From CAZEAN01 sp964510225 (GTDB taxonomy: Bacteria; Planctomycetota; Planctomycetia; Isosphaerales; Isosphaeraceae), in NCBI GenBank assembly GCA_964510225.1, contig CAZEAN010000042.1, positions 1 to 47,251 on the forward strand: a stretch of 47,251 nt of DNA, written 5' to 3'. The notes beneath the pieces are model-generated. The model had not been told where the DNA came from, made no database searches, and saw only the letters and a list, made by a program, of their open reading frames with translations. A program made the position numbers and the translations under genes. Positions 1 through 8,795 of the stretch are shown here, piece after piece (the stretch's first letter is position 1; the number at the start of each line of letters is the position of its first letter).

Positions 1-31
1 GCAATCGCTCTCCCAGCTGAGCTAATCCCCC
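1..31 (-). tRNA. tRNA 5' part, cut by the window edge (possibly tRNA-Ala)
   Basis: Read on the minus strand, the segment gives acceptor strand GGGGGAT, then TA, D-stem GCTC, D-loop AGCTGGGA, D-stem GAGC, base 26 G and the 5' half of the anticodon stem ATTGC. The window ends before the anticodon. The run of G in the acceptor and the D-arm are typical of bacterial tRNA-Ala, but the anticodon is not visible, so identity is a guess. The minus-strand promoter at 48-76 fits this gene. Confidence 0.85.
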
Positions 32-47
32 AAGTTGTTACTTTCGA

Positions 48-76
48 AGAGTAGCAATGCACGTGGGCATTGTCAA
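48..76 (-). promoter_or_regulatory. Sigma-70-type promoter of the tRNA gene
   Basis: On the minus strand a perfect TTGACA (-35, positions 71-76) is followed after exactly 17 bases by TACTCT (-10, positions 48-53; three of six consensus bases). Transcription would begin about ten bases upstream of the tRNA 5' end, as is normal for tRNA genes. Confidence 0.55.
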
Positions 77-137
77 CTGTCGGACGAACGGCCCGTGTCC
101 CATCTTCTGTTCCTGAATGGAGATTCGTTTCGCTCTT

Positions 138-881
138 ATGTCGAATCATTTCGTACTCACTAATGACGACGGGATCGACGCCCCCGGCCTAAGATCGTTA
201 CAAGCCGCTGTGGAGCGAATCGCGAAGACGGTGATCATCGCGCCGGCTGAGTCCTGGTCTAGCAAGGGGCATGCCGTAACCACCGGTGCTCCGATTCAGG
301 TCGAGCCTCAGGGAAGTCTCCGGTTTGCGGTGAACGGGACCCCGGCCGATTGTGTTCGACTCGCTCTCGATCATCTTGCGAGCAACCCCTCAATGGTCGT
401 TTCTGGGATCAACCGCGGTGGTAACCTCGGGGTGGACGTTTTCCATTCCGGAACGGTCGCCGCGGCACGCGAAGCGACGCTCCATGGGGTCCCTGCAGTC
501 GCGATCTCGCACTATGTCCGGCGAGAACTCCCCTTGGATTGGGATCGCGCCACCGATCTCGTCTCTCGGATCTTGGGGTTCTTGCTGGGGCAACCGATCT
601 CACCTGGGTCATTTTGGAACGTGAACTTGCCGCATCTACCTGAAGGCAGTGTAGACCCCGAGATTGCGATCTGCGGGCTTGACCCTTCGCCGTTGCCGTT
701 GCAGTTCGATCGGGTTGGGGATCAGGCGACCTACGCTGGGAGCTATCGAGGCCGACAACGAACCCCTGGGTCTGATGTCTCGAACTGTTTTGAAGGGCGA
801 ATCACGATAACGCGAGTCCGGGTTTTCGAAGCCGACTTGGTCGAGACGGACGATCACCCGCAAATTCTGCCGGTTCCTTAA
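138..881 (+). CDS. surE: 5'/3'-nucleotidase SurE
   Basis: SurE is a metal-dependent phosphatase that removes phosphate from nucleoside 5'- and 3'-monophosphates (and can act on short polyphosphate) in the cytoplasm; it is linked to stationary-phase survival. Seen here: the N-terminal LTNDDGIDAPG motif with the paired metal-binding Asp (residues 10-11), the Ser-rich segment near residue 40, and VSGINRGGNLG with the metal-ligand Asn at residue 92, followed by HSGTVAAARE. The length of 247 residues is normal. An upstream ATG at 117 would add seven residues before the family's usual start; I prefer 138 because SurE proteins normally begin only a few residues before LTNDDG. It is the first gene of a plus-strand row. 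The family assignment is firm; the physiological substrate is not. Confidence 0.95.
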   Translation: MSNHFVLTNDDGIDAPGLRSLQAAVERIAKTVIIAPAESWSSKGHAVTTGAPIQVEPQGSLRFAVNGTPADCVRLALDHLASNPSMVVSGINRGGNLGVDVFHSGTVAAAREATLHGVPAVAISHYVRRELPLDWDRATDLVSRILGFLLGQPISPGSFWNVNLPHLPEGSVDPEIAICGLDPSPLPLQFDRVGDQATYAGSYRGRQRTPGSDVSNCFEGRITITRVRVFEADLVETDDHPQILPVP

Positions 882-1050
882 TGCACCTTGGATGTCACCT
901 CCGGACAGAGAGAGGCTGAGATCATCTCAGAGTTATTGTCCGATTCGTGATAGACTCGTTCCACTTCCGAATTCAACCAATGGTTTTAACCAGCCCAATT
1001 GTGCCTCGACCCTTGATCGAAGGCAGCGACCCACGAGGAGGATCAGAGGA

Positions 1051-1680
1051 ATGGCGAATCAGTTTCCCTGGAGTCATCGAGTCATCTCCGGGATTGCGCT
1101 TCTTATCTTTGGGACCGTTTCAGGGTGTACCGATGCGCCTCCGCTGACCACGATGGCCCCCCCGGGTCAACAGGTCGATACGGTCTTCATTGACCCGAAC
1201 AGTGATATCAACAAAGCTGTTTCAATCGGTGAAGAGATCAACCGCCTTGATCCCGAACAATCAGAAATGATCCCACAGAGTCAGCTCCGAGCCCCTACGC
1301 CAGTTGGGGAAGTGGTCACGCTTGGCGATCTTGATCTGAAATACTCTACGCTTAAGGCGGGAGATCCAGCAGGAGCGACTGCCGTTTACGGAGATCTGAT
1401 CACGGTTCATTATGATGGAACACTCGAAGACGGTTCGGTCTTTGACTCGTCTCGCAAACGTGGCGAGCCGTTCACCTGCAGTCTCAAGACCGGCAGTCCT
1501 CGAGGAGTGATCCGGGGATGGGTGGAAGGAATTCCGGGGATGCTTGTCGGAGAGATCCGACGCCTTGAGATCCCCGCCGAACTCGCCTACGGTTCGATGG
1601 AGCGACCAGGGATCCCGGCAAACTCCAAGCTGATCTTCGAAGTCGAGCTTCTCTCCATTCAGCCGAGGACTGGAGGTTGA
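1051..1680 (+). CDS. FKBP-type peptidyl-prolyl isomerase, predicted lipoprotein
   Basis: The enzyme catalyses cis-trans isomerisation of X-Pro bonds, and here probably helps fold exported proteins. The start at 1051 has a strong purine-rich ribosome-binding site (gaggaggatcagagga) directly upstream; an ATG at 892 would add an unconvincing Arg-rich extension. The N-terminus has a hydrophobic signal (residues 10-24) ending in a lipobox-like VSGC, so the protein is likely lipid-anchored. The FKBP domain fills the C-terminal half (about residues 105-205): GDLITVHYDGTLEDG, VFDSS, VIRGWVEGIPGML, LAYGS, and a final IFEVELLSI strand, the standard order of the fold. The 209-residue length fits FkpA/FklB-like exported isomerases. 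A 169-bp gap separates it from surE, so co-transcription is possible but unproven. Confidence 0.9.
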   Translation: MANQFPWSHRVISGIALLIFGTVSGCTDAPPLTTMAPPGQQVDTVFIDPNSDINKAVSIGEEINRLDPEQSEMIPQSQLRAPTPVGEVVTLGDLDLKYSTLKAGDPAGATAVYGDLITVHYDGTLEDGSVFDSSRKRGEPFTCSLKTGSPRGVIRGWVEGIPGMLVGEIRRLEIPAELAYGSMERPGIPANSKLIFEVELLSIQPRTGG

Positions 1681-1829
1681 CCCAGCTCTCGCTCGGATGA
1701 TTCTGAGCGGATGAGCTTGTTGGATCGGACGATCCCGGGTAGTTTGATCGCCCCGCAGGGAAGCGGGGTTTGGTCCATCCCGGCGATGGAAGATGCTCTG
1801 GAAATCAGGATCGAAGGAACGCCAGACGC

Positions 1830-3050
1830 ATGGAGGCTACCTCGTCTACAGCGTCCCGACATCGAGTGCTCAGTCGTTCGACCCCGCCTGAGTCGACTCG
1901 GATCGCGCTGGTCCATGATTGGCTAACGGGAATGCGTGGTGGTGAGAAATGCCTGGAGATTCTCTGCCAGAGCTTTCCGGATGCAACACTCCACACACTC
2001 CTCTACCGTCGCGGCTCGCTGAGCGCTCCGATTGAATCGATGGCGATTCGGACGTCGGCACTTCAGCATTTCCCGGGGGTGATCCAACATTATCGGAAAC
2101 TCCTTCCGTTGATGCCGCTCGCCGCCCGAGGTTGGAAGCCAGGCAAGGTGGATGTCGTCCTCAGCTTTAGTCACTGCGTGGCGAAGTCGGTCCGAGTCCC
2201 AGCCGGAGTTCCGCACCTCTGCTATTGTTTCACTCCGATGCGTTATGCCTGGGATGGCCGTGATGCGTATCTGGGGACCTGGAAGGATCGTCCCTTCCAA
2301 CGCGCCTTGGCCAGTCTGACACTCGATCGCCTCCGAGCTTGGGATCAAGCCACTTCCAAAGGAGTCACCCGCTTTATCGCGATTTCAGAAACAGTCCGGC
2401 AACGGATTGCCGACTGCTATGGTCGTGATAGCGTCGTCATCCGACCACCCGTAGACACCAGCTTTTACACGATGGCCCCAACCCTACCCCGAGACGGACC
2501 GTTTCTCTGTGTCTCGGCACTTGTACCGTACAAGAAGATTGATCATGCCGTGATCGCTTGTACTGCCGATTCGAGACCACTGGTCGTCATCGGGACAGGT
2601 CCAGAGCAAGCCCGACTCCAACGTCTCGCCGGCCCGACTGTTACGTTCCTCGGTTGGCAGCCCAACGAGGTCCTCCGTGAACACTATCGACGATGCCGAG
2701 CTTTGCTGTTTCCTGGGCTCGAAGATTTTGGAATTGTCCCAGCCGAAGCGCTTGCCTGTGGTGCCCCGGTCATCGCCTTGAATCGAGGTGGCGTTGCCGA
2801 GACCGTCGATGACTCAGTAGGTCGACTTTACAACGAGGCATCGGCGGAAGGGCTCCGCGCTGCATTGAGCGCATTCGAATTGGAACACCACCGTTTTGAC
2901 CCAAACGTGGCCCGACGTCGGGTTGAACCTCTCTCCATGGAGCAATATCGTCAGCGGATGCTGAACATGATCGAAGAAGTCCGGGCCAACCGTCACTCTC
3001 CCGGAATCCCCAGACCACACCTCTTCCGTCGTCGCGAGCCTTCCTTGTAA
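1830..3050 (+). CDS. GT4-family glycosyltransferase
   Basis: A retaining glycosyltransferase of the GT-B fold that would move a sugar from a nucleotide-sugar donor to a lipid or glycan acceptor at the cytoplasmic face. Seen here: N-terminal RIALVHDWLTGMRGGEKCLE, which is common in group-1 transferases of envelope polysaccharide clusters; a middle KKIDHAVIAC segment; and the donor-binding EDFGIVPAEALACG with the EX7E pair at about residues 298 and 306. The C-terminus ends in a basic tail. The 406-residue length is typical. The start is uncertain: 1830 is an ATG with a weak AAGGA upstream, and starts at 1770 or at a GTG near 1867 are alternatives; the conserved region begins about 23 residues after 1830. 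No other glycan-assembly genes lie next to it, so donor and acceptor cannot be named. Confidence 0.88.
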   Translation: MEATSSTASRHRVLSRSTPPESTRIALVHDWLTGMRGGEKCLEILCQSFPDATLHTLLYRRGSLSAPIESMAIRTSALQHFPGVIQHYRKLLPLMPLAARGWKPGKVDVVLSFSHCVAKSVRVPAGVPHLCYCFTPMRYAWDGRDAYLGTWKDRPFQRALASLTLDRLRAWDQATSKGVTRFIAISETVRQRIADCYGRDSVVIRPPVDTSFYTMAPTLPRDGPFLCVSALVPYKKIDHAVIACTADSRPLVVIGTGPEQARLQRLAGPTVTFLGWQPNEVLREHYRRCRALLFPGLEDFGIVPAEALACGAPVIALNRGGVAETVDDSVGRLYNEASAEGLRAALSAFELEHHRFDPNVARRRVEPLSMEQYRQRMLNMIEEVRANRHSPGIPRPHLFRRREPSL

Positions 3051-3184
3051 TTCTTGCCATCCCAACTTTTTTCATTCCGGCGATTTAGAGGAATTGGCCT
3101 CAACAGCGCCTCTCGTTGCGGTCCCAATCTTCCTCCAGACCGCAGGTTACAGATTCACGAGTTGCTTTGCAGGAGGTCGGATTG

Positions 3185-3946
3185 ATGCGATCCCACCGAC
3201 CGATTCTCACCCGGGTGCTGACCACAGGACTGGTCTGTGTGCTCATCGGACTCCTCACCATTGGTTGTGGGAGTATCCGGACCACTCACACTTCGAGGAC
3301 CGCGACCGAGCAGCTCCTCCTGACTAATTCTTGGGACCTCGCCCTTCGTCAGATCGATTTCCGTCCACTGACCGGCGTACCCGTTTACCTCGAAACCAAA
3401 TATATAAAGACAAATGATGAAGGCTGGGTGATCTCAAGCCTTCGGCAGGCAATGTTAGCTCAAGGGGTGCTCCTCAGAGAGCAACGAGAAGAGGCGCAGT
3501 GGGTCGTTGAAGCCCGGACCGGAGCCTACGGAACGGATGACTACGACTTCCTGATTGGTCTCCCGGAGTCGAATGTGCCGTATACTATTCCAGGGATACC
3601 CGCGGGCTCGATTCCCGAAGTCCCCGTGATCAAGAAGAGCGATCAACACGCCGTCACAAAGCTGGCAATTTTTGCGTACGATGGCGCAAGTGGCCAACTT
3701 GTATGGAGTTCTGGCACTGTGCTCGGCCTTGCGGACGACAAAAACGTGTTTATTGGTGGCTTGGGTCCGATCCAATCAGGCACGATCCGCGGCGGGACCG
3801 AGTTTGTCGGAGTCAAAATTCCTGACCCATTTGAAGCTGAAACGGCGCCAGCGCCTCATCAACGAGCAACCGGGGCTCTCCCCTTTGCCAAACCCGAACT
3901 TCGTTATCCCCCTTCCCAAGCAGACGATGATGACTTCCGCCCCTAG
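3185..3946 (+). CDS. DUF6655-like lipoprotein of unknown function
   Basis: The 253-residue protein begins with a signal sequence (about residues 8-26) closing in TIGC, a lipobox, so a lipid-anchored periplasmic or outer-membrane location is expected. The mature part starts SIRTTHTSRTATEQLLLTNS and continues with conserved-looking blocks (QIDFRPLTGVPVYLE, VISSLRQAMLAQGVLL, WVVEARTGAYGTDDYDFLIG) that I associate with the planctomycete DUF6655 group; this assignment is from memory and needs a profile search. The C-terminus is proline-rich and acidic (QADDDDFRP). The start is fixed by an AGGAGG at 3171-3176 nine bases before the ATG. The domain hints at a protein that evaluates or carries a pre-formed assembly, but nothing in the sequence gives an enzymatic motif. 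Confidence 0.75.
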   Translation: MRSHRPILTRVLTTGLVCVLIGLLTIGCGSIRTTHTSRTATEQLLLTNSWDLALRQIDFRPLTGVPVYLETKYIKTNDEGWVISSLRQAMLAQGVLLREQREEAQWVVEARTGAYGTDDYDFLIGLPESNVPYTIPGIPAGSIPEVPVIKKSDQHAVTKLAIFAYDGASGQLVWSSGTVLGLADDKNVFIGGLGPIQSGTIRGGTEFVGVKIPDPFEAETAPAPHQRATGALPFAKPELRYPPSQADDDDFRP

Positions 3947-4135
3947 CAATGTTGCCGAGTGGCCAAAGGTCAACACAGTGGTTGGATGAATCGATCAAGG
4001 GGACGATGAAGAGTTGCCGCGCTGCCCAAGGGATTCTATGATGGAGCACAATTCGAGTGGGATGGATTAAGCATGGTCAGCTTAAGCGGGTCGCGCGATT
4101 TCTTTAATTAAGTCACACCTGGCGGAACCAATTTC

Positions 4136-5422
4136 ATGGATCAACACCTCTTGAAGTGCTCCGTTCTGGTTCGCACCATTGCGTCACTACTCGCCTTTTG
4201 CTGGATTTTGAATTCGGTGGCCCTCGGTGTTCAGAAGCAAGGCAATCCAAGCTCAAGTGATCCCGATTCTTCCCCGAATATACAGCAGCCTATTAATGAA
4301 TCTGAAGACCTCACGGCTCAGATTGAAGCACTTCTCGCTGCATCACCCTCAGGATTGGATCTCACCGGAGAACGACTCGGTACTTCGAAGAATCAAGATC
4401 TTCCTTCCGACGCCGAGGTCTCCGATGCTCTCGAAAAACTTGCGACGGTCTCAAGAGCAAATATGCCTTGGTATGAAGATCCGGCATTCGCGATCCAGCA
4501 GAATTTGGCCAACCAAACGACTGGTACACTGGCAATTCTCGGTGGTGCTGCGGTAGGTTTCCTGGTCGTGATTGGGTTGGTCTATTGGTTTTGGAGCAGT
4601 ATCGTGAGCGCGCTCAAGACGCGGACCGAGCAAGTCCAACGTCAGCTTCGCCGTGCTCAATCCTACGCAGCGCGGCTTGCCAGCGCCCGATACTATCTCG
4701 ATACCTCAGGCGTACGAGACGGCCGTCCCCTTGCGTCGGCACCGGCGATTTCTAGCCCTGGTGCTCTCAAGATTTTAGAGGAAGAAGACAGAACCGAGAG
4801 CCAGATCCGTTCCAGTCGGCCAACTCCACGATCGGCAGCCCTCGAATTTATCGACACGACGCCGGTCCGCTCGGCTCCCTTGGAAACACAAGAGCGGATG
4901 AAGGAAAAAACAGCAGCGATGCACTTTCTCGAGTCTGCGTCTGACTCTCCACCTCCAATAGCAGATCAACAATCATCCAAGAAGCGGTCGTCCCGTCGGA
5001 GTTCCGGAGCCGCACTCTTCCTGGATACCTCGGATGTCCGAGACGGTCGGCCGATTGATTCGGCACCAATCGAAAAGACCAGCGCCGGGAAACGATTCCT
5101 CGATACGTCCCGGATCCGGGCGGAAGATCGACGAGTGCCGACAGTTCAGGCCGAGCTGCTTTTCTCTGCGATCTCGGAAGGTAAGTCGAGACAGCAAAAG
5201 CCGAAATCGAAGCCAGAACGACCTAAGTTGGAAGATCAGACTAATTCGGAGGTTCAAAGCCGAGAGTTAGAACGAGCCGTTCTCCGGTATTTAGACACGA
5301 CCGAGGTCCGTTCCGGGAAGCCTAAACCAGGAGCGCCTGCCCCTGGCGCCGTTGCTAAAAAAAGATCCGAGCGGAATGGAAGTTTCGAGCCCGAGAGCAA
5401 CACCGAAAATGAGTCAGCCTGA
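4136..5422 (+). CDS. Membrane protein with repeated LDT-x-VR motifs, unknown function
   Basis: I do not recognise this 428-residue protein. It has an N-terminal signal sequence (residues about 8-31), a Ser/Gln/Asp-rich low-complexity segment, one clear transmembrane helix (about residues 130-155, ILGGAAVGFLVVIGLVYWFW) and then a charged cytoplasmic or periplasmic tail of about 270 residues. The tail contains five copies of a short motif of the form [YF][LI]DT[ST]-x-[VI]R, often followed by DGRP and SAP, at about residues 186, 238, 295, 321 and 385, separated by Lys/Arg/Ser-rich spacers. The ribosome-binding site GGCGGA lies ten bases upstream. The last 14 bases overlap apt, so the two are likely translated together. 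Repeated linear motifs on a disordered tail suggest a docking or scaffold role; this is inference. Confidence 0.8.
   Translation: MDQHLLKCSVLVRTIASLLAFCWILNSVALGVQKQGNPSSSDPDSSPNIQQPINESEDLTAQIEALLAASPSGLDLTGERLGTSKNQDLPSDAEVSDALEKLATVSRANMPWYEDPAFAIQQNLANQTTGTLAILGGAAVGFLVVIGLVYWFWSSIVSALKTRTEQVQRQLRRAQSYAARLASARYYLDTSGVRDGRPLASAPAISSPGALKILEEEDRTESQIRSSRPTPRSAALEFIDTTPVRSAPLETQERMKEKTAAMHFLESASDSPPPIADQQSSKKRSSRRSSGAALFLDTSDVRDGRPIDSAPIEKTSAGKRFLDTSRIRAEDRRVPTVQAELLFSAISEGKSRQQKPKSKPERPKLEDQTNSEVQSRELERAVLRYLDTTEVRSGKPKPGAPAPGAVAKKRSERNGSFEPESNTENESA
4691..5323 (+). repeat. Five degenerate copies of a YLDT-S/T-x-VR motif
   Basis: Within the membrane protein at 4136-5422 the motif begins at 4691 (YLDTSGVRDGRP), 4847 (FIDTTPVRSAP), 5018 (FLDTSDVRDGRP), 5096 (FLDTSRIRAEDR) and 5288 (YLDTTEVRSGKP). 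Spacing is irregular (156, 171, 78 and 192 bases), so these are dispersed protein motifs, not a tandem DNA repeat. The core D-T-S/T and V/I-R are invariant while the spacers vary, which points to selection on the motif itself. Confidence 0.8.
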
Positions 5423-5945
5423 AAGACCGCAGATTAGCCTCGATCAGTACATCCGCGAAATTCCCGACTTCCCGAAGCCCGGAATCCGATTCAAAGACAT
5501 CAGTCCGCTCTTAGCCAACCCCAGTGCGTTTGGTATGGCGATTGATCAACTTGCCGATCGATTTCGTGGAGAACCCCTCGATGTCGTCGCCGCTGCAGAG
5601 GCCCGAGGCTTCCTCTTCGGAACTCCACTCGCGCTGGCGTTGAATCTGCCGTTCGTACCGATCCGGAAGCCAGGCAAACTACCGGCCAGGACGGTGAGCG
5701 TTGAATATCAGCTTGAGTATGGAACCGACCGATTGGAAATGCACTCCGATGCGATCAAGTCGGGAGATCGAGTTTTGCTCTTCGACGATGTCCTCGCCAC
5801 AGGTGGGACCATTACCGGATGCCGGAACATGGTCGAAGAACTCGGGGCAAGGGTTGCGTGCTGTGCATTCCTGATGGAACTCACCTTTCTTGAGGGTCGT
5901 TCCAAGTTAACTCCGACGGAGGTCTTCAGCCTCCTCTCGTATTGA
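5409..5945 (+). CDS. apt: Adenine phosphoribosyltransferase
   Basis: The enzyme makes AMP from adenine and PRPP in purine salvage, in the cytoplasm. Seen here: IREIPDFPKPGIRFKDISPLL near the N-terminus, the EARGFLFG loop that binds the base and pyrophosphate, FVPIRKPGKLP with the flexible catalytic loop and YQLEYGTD, and the PRPP-binding LLFDDVLATGGT (about residues 123-134). At 178 residues it has the standard length. The start at 5409 lies inside the end of the preceding gene (14-base overlap), and no better start exists, because the N-terminal family signature begins about ten residues in. It ends the plus-strand row and is convergent with bamA. Confidence 0.96.
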   Translation: MSQPERPQISLDQYIREIPDFPKPGIRFKDISPLLANPSAFGMAIDQLADRFRGEPLDVVAAAEARGFLFGTPLALALNLPFVPIRKPGKLPARTVSVEYQLEYGTDRLEMHSDAIKSGDRVLLFDDVLATGGTITGCRNMVEELGARVACCAFLMELTFLEGRSKLTPTEVFSLLSY

Positions 5946-5994
5946 GAATGAATTGAATCGACTCACTCTCAGAACGAGTGGTGCTAAAACGATC

Positions 5995-6013
5995 ATTGAT
6001 CATCTGGATCAAT
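5995..6013. terminator. Possible bidirectional terminator hairpin between apt and bamA
   Basis: A perfect 7-bp inverted repeat (ATTGATC, 5-base loop, GATCAAT) lies in the 63-base space between the converging genes and covers the bamA stop codon. There is no clear T-tract on either side, so the call rests on position and symmetry only. Confidence 0.25.
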
Positions 6014-8795
6014 AGAATGCGCCGATATAAAAGTTGAAGATCCGTTCGCGGTCATCCGGACCTTTGACTACCGGGAACGCGATATCGAACGCGAGGGGAA
6101 GTGGACCGAGGGCATCGATATTGATTCGGAGTCCGGTTCCCACCGAAACCCGATAATCCGTGAACTGATACTCATTCTCGACAGTACCCGAATCTGCAAA
6201 GACCACCATCTGAAGATTATCACTCGCGATCAAGGGGAACTGGTACTCAGCCGACGCGAGCATTGTCAGGACGCCACCGACATTCGAGCCCAGAATATGG
6301 GGTCCAACACCTCGGTAAGCGAAACCTCGGATACTCCGGAAGTCACCTTGGAAGAAGCGTTCGTAGAGTGGAGTATCACGGCCACTGATCCCAAAGTAGC
6401 CTCGGAGGCTTAAGATGTGCTTGCCAGTCTGGTCTGGTCGTTGCCAAACTGTGTAGTGTTGCCTGGCCTCAACGGTTAATTTCGGAAAGGTGAAGTCACC
6501 GAATCCTTGCTCGTAGGCCAGTTCGAGATACGAACCCGCTGTCGGAAGAAACGGATCGCTTCGGTTGTCAAACCGGATGCTCGGTCGGAGCGTGGTGAGA
6601 AATGTCCGTCCGTTCACTGCAAAGAATTCAGCCGGTGCCGGGGTCCGGAAGCCATTGATGCTCACATTTTCGACCCGGAGCGCAAGATCGGCGATAGCCA
6701 TCGTTCCGAGTTGCTTTCCGACCGAAAAACGGCCGCCACCCCGAGATTCATCGAAGTCCGGTTGTTGTCGTGAGAAGGCATAACCGGAGATGTTCAAGCC
6801 AATCCGACGGTTGAACAAGTCCGGCTCTCGGAAGGTACCGACGACGCGGTTGATCAACGTACCCGGCGAGAGTTCAAGCCGGAACTCTTGGCCGCCGCCT
6901 CGGAAGGCTTGGCCATTGGTCAGCTCGCGGAAGGAGCGCGGAAAATTTGTGATATCAAAGTTGCGCTCATGAATGATGAACGTTCCACTTAGACCTCCGT
7001 TACTCGAAGCACCGATCCCCGCGAGGATCCGCCCGGTTTGCCCTTCCTCAACGTCGATATCGATATCGGCAAAGGGCCGACGCGGCCGTCCCGGCTCCAC
7101 CTGAGTGGCGATGTTCGAAAAGGAGCGATTCGAGAAACCTTCTTGGAGGTCGGGACCTACGTCCGAAAAGTTCGAGCCCGGAAGTGAAGGGAAGGTCCCT
7201 CGGGGGGATCCGCCGTTGTCTTGACCAAATCCAGGGGGCAGGGGGGGGAGTCCGTTTTCTGGAACGGTGACCGGCGGTGGTGGTACCTCAAGCGGTGGAA
7301 TGGTATCGGGAAGCGGGCTGAAGGCGCCTCCGGATCCAAAGGGGACCACGGAGGCCGGTCCATTGCCCGGAGCGAGCGGTTCAGTATCCGAGGGAAGCGG
7401 CGGGAGTGGTGGAAATGGGTCGTCATCAGGAGCTTGGAACCGGGCTTGGACCAGATCGTCAAGGCTTGGCATCGCGACCTCGCCATAAGGCCGATCCGCA
7501 CTCCGGCGATTGGTAATGTTGATCTTGATTGGGTCACCGAGTTGAGGATCGGTCACGAAGTATCTCAGGCTCTCGAGACGCTTCCGTGCGACAGCGATCT
7601 GTCGAGCGTCAAGCGGCTCACCCGGGACGAGCCCCGCATGGGCGAACTCACGGAGAATCACCTTGGCACGCGTCCGATCGTTGCCGCGGATATTGATCCG
7701 ACCCATCAGATACGATTCACCCTCATCGATCCGATAAACGAGATCAACGACTCCGGGTTCGTCGGTAAACCTTGGCTCGGGTTGGATCGCCATATCAATG
7801 CAGCCGATTGCTGAATACTTCTCGGTGATTTTCATCACGTCATGCTGTCGGAGTGCATCCGTGAGGGCTTCGCCGGAGTGGAGCTTCAGCTCGGGACGGA
7901 GTTCTTCTTCAGCGATCTTTTCAAGCCCTTCGAAGGAGATGTTACGGACGCGATAGAGTGGGCCTTCAGAAATGACATACGTGAGTTCGAGGTCGCCGAG
8001 CCGATCATCATGCCGGACCACGGGAGTACAGTTGCAGTCGAAGTAGCCGATCGCTTGGTAGGCTTCCATGATTCGCCGCGCATCGGCCTCAGGGCCTTCT
8101 TTCGTGTAACGCTCTCCGAAGATCCCCAAGATCCGCTTCTTGGTCCGAATCTTGGTAAGGAGAGTGGCGTCGGAGAAAATTGCGTTACCTTCAAAGCGGA
8201 CTTGATTGACCTGGAACCGTGGTCCTTCGAAAATCTCGAAGACGATCTGGCGATCGCCGATTTTACCCCCTTCGACCAGTTCGACCTCAGCCAAGAGGAA
8301 CCCATTCTCCTCGTAGAGTCGACGGATTGACTCCAGCGAAGATCGAGCCCGGATCATATCCGCACGGGAGGCGTCCTTAAGTCCCGTGATCTCCGCAAGC
8401 TTTCCATCCCGGATCGAGTGGTTCCCTCGGAACTCGACCGACTCAATCGTTGGCATCTCCTGGACCTTAATCACCAAGATGATCCGCTCGCCGTCCTCCG
8501 CATCGCGGAAGGTCGCACCGACGTGCGAGAAGAGTTTCATCTGATGGAGTGCCCGGAAGTCGGCATCGACGAGATCCGGATCGAGCGGCCGACCCGGACG
8601 CGTCCGGAGCTTTGCCCGGATCCGCGCATCGCTGACCGTTTCATTTCCCTCGATCACCACCTCGGCGACGGTTCTTCCATACGGGTTGGCGTCATCGAAA
8701 CCCAGGGAGCCAATCGCCCCGAGGAAGATAAACCCCAGCAATGGCCAAATGCGTTGGCGATCTCGAGGCCGTCTGAGGGTCGTGTTCGACTTCAT
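6009..8795 (-). CDS. bamA: BamA-like outer-membrane assembly protein (Omp85 family)
   Basis: BamA folds and inserts beta-barrel proteins into the outer membrane. The 928-residue product has a short signal anchor, then five POTRA-like domains (about residues 40-430), each starting with the typical VxxVxFxGN pattern (VAEVVIEGNETV, IESVEFRGNHSI, VNQVRFEGNAIF, VRNISFEGLEKI, MGRINIRGNDRT). A proline-rich stretch follows at about residues 440-570, then a C-terminal beta-barrel with the conserved SIRGFAYRGVGP loop (the RGF motif) and a terminal aromatic residue. Five POTRAs match classical BamA; the long proline-rich linker between POTRA5 and the barrel does not. The start at 8795 has GGAAGATCTG upstream; an upstream start would add an odd Cys-rich extension. 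It shows that this organism has a diderm outer membrane. Confidence 0.93.
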   Translation of the reverse strand: MKSNTTLRRPRDRQRIWPLLGFIFLGAIGSLGFDDANPYGRTVAEVVIEGNETVSDARIRAKLRTRPGRPLDPDLVDADFRALHQMKLFSHVGATFRDAEDGERIILVIKVQEMPTIESVEFRGNHSIRDGKLAEITGLKDASRADMIRARSSLESIRRLYEENGFLLAEVELVEGGKIGDRQIVFEIFEGPRFQVNQVRFEGNAIFSDATLLTKIRTKKRILGIFGERYTKEGPEADARRIMEAYQAIGYFDCNCTPVVRHDDRLGDLELTYVISEGPLYRVRNISFEGLEKIAEEELRPELKLHSGEALTDALRQHDVMKITEKYSAIGCIDMAIQPEPRFTDEPGVVDLVYRIDEGESYLMGRINIRGNDRTRAKVILREFAHAGLVPGEPLDARQIAVARKRLESLRYFVTDPQLGDPIKINITNRRSADRPYGEVAMPSLDDLVQARFQAPDDDPFPPLPPLPSDTEPLAPGNGPASVVPFGSGGAFSPLPDTIPPLEVPPPPVTVPENGLPPLPPGFGQDNGGSPRGTFPSLPGSNFSDVGPDLQEGFSNRSFSNIATQVEPGRPRRPFADIDIDVEEGQTGRILAGIGASSNGGLSGTFIIHERNFDITNFPRSFRELTNGQAFRGGGQEFRLELSPGTLINRVVGTFREPDLFNRRIGLNISGYAFSRQQPDFDESRGGGRFSVGKQLGTMAIADLALRVENVSINGFRTPAPAEFFAVNGRTFLTTLRPSIRFDNRSDPFLPTAGSYLELAYEQGFGDFTFPKLTVEARQHYTVWQRPDQTGKHILSLRGYFGISGRDTPLYERFFQGDFRSIRGFAYRGVGPHILGSNVGGVLTMLASAEYQFPLIASDNLQMVVFADSGTVENEYQFTDYRVSVGTGLRINIDALGPLPLAFDIAFPVVKGPDDRERIFNFYIGAFY

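Noticed and set aside
7221..8330. Long plus-strand frames (197 and 162 codons) opposite bamA
   Set aside because: Shadows of the POTRA-coding region; no ribosome-binding site or known motif.
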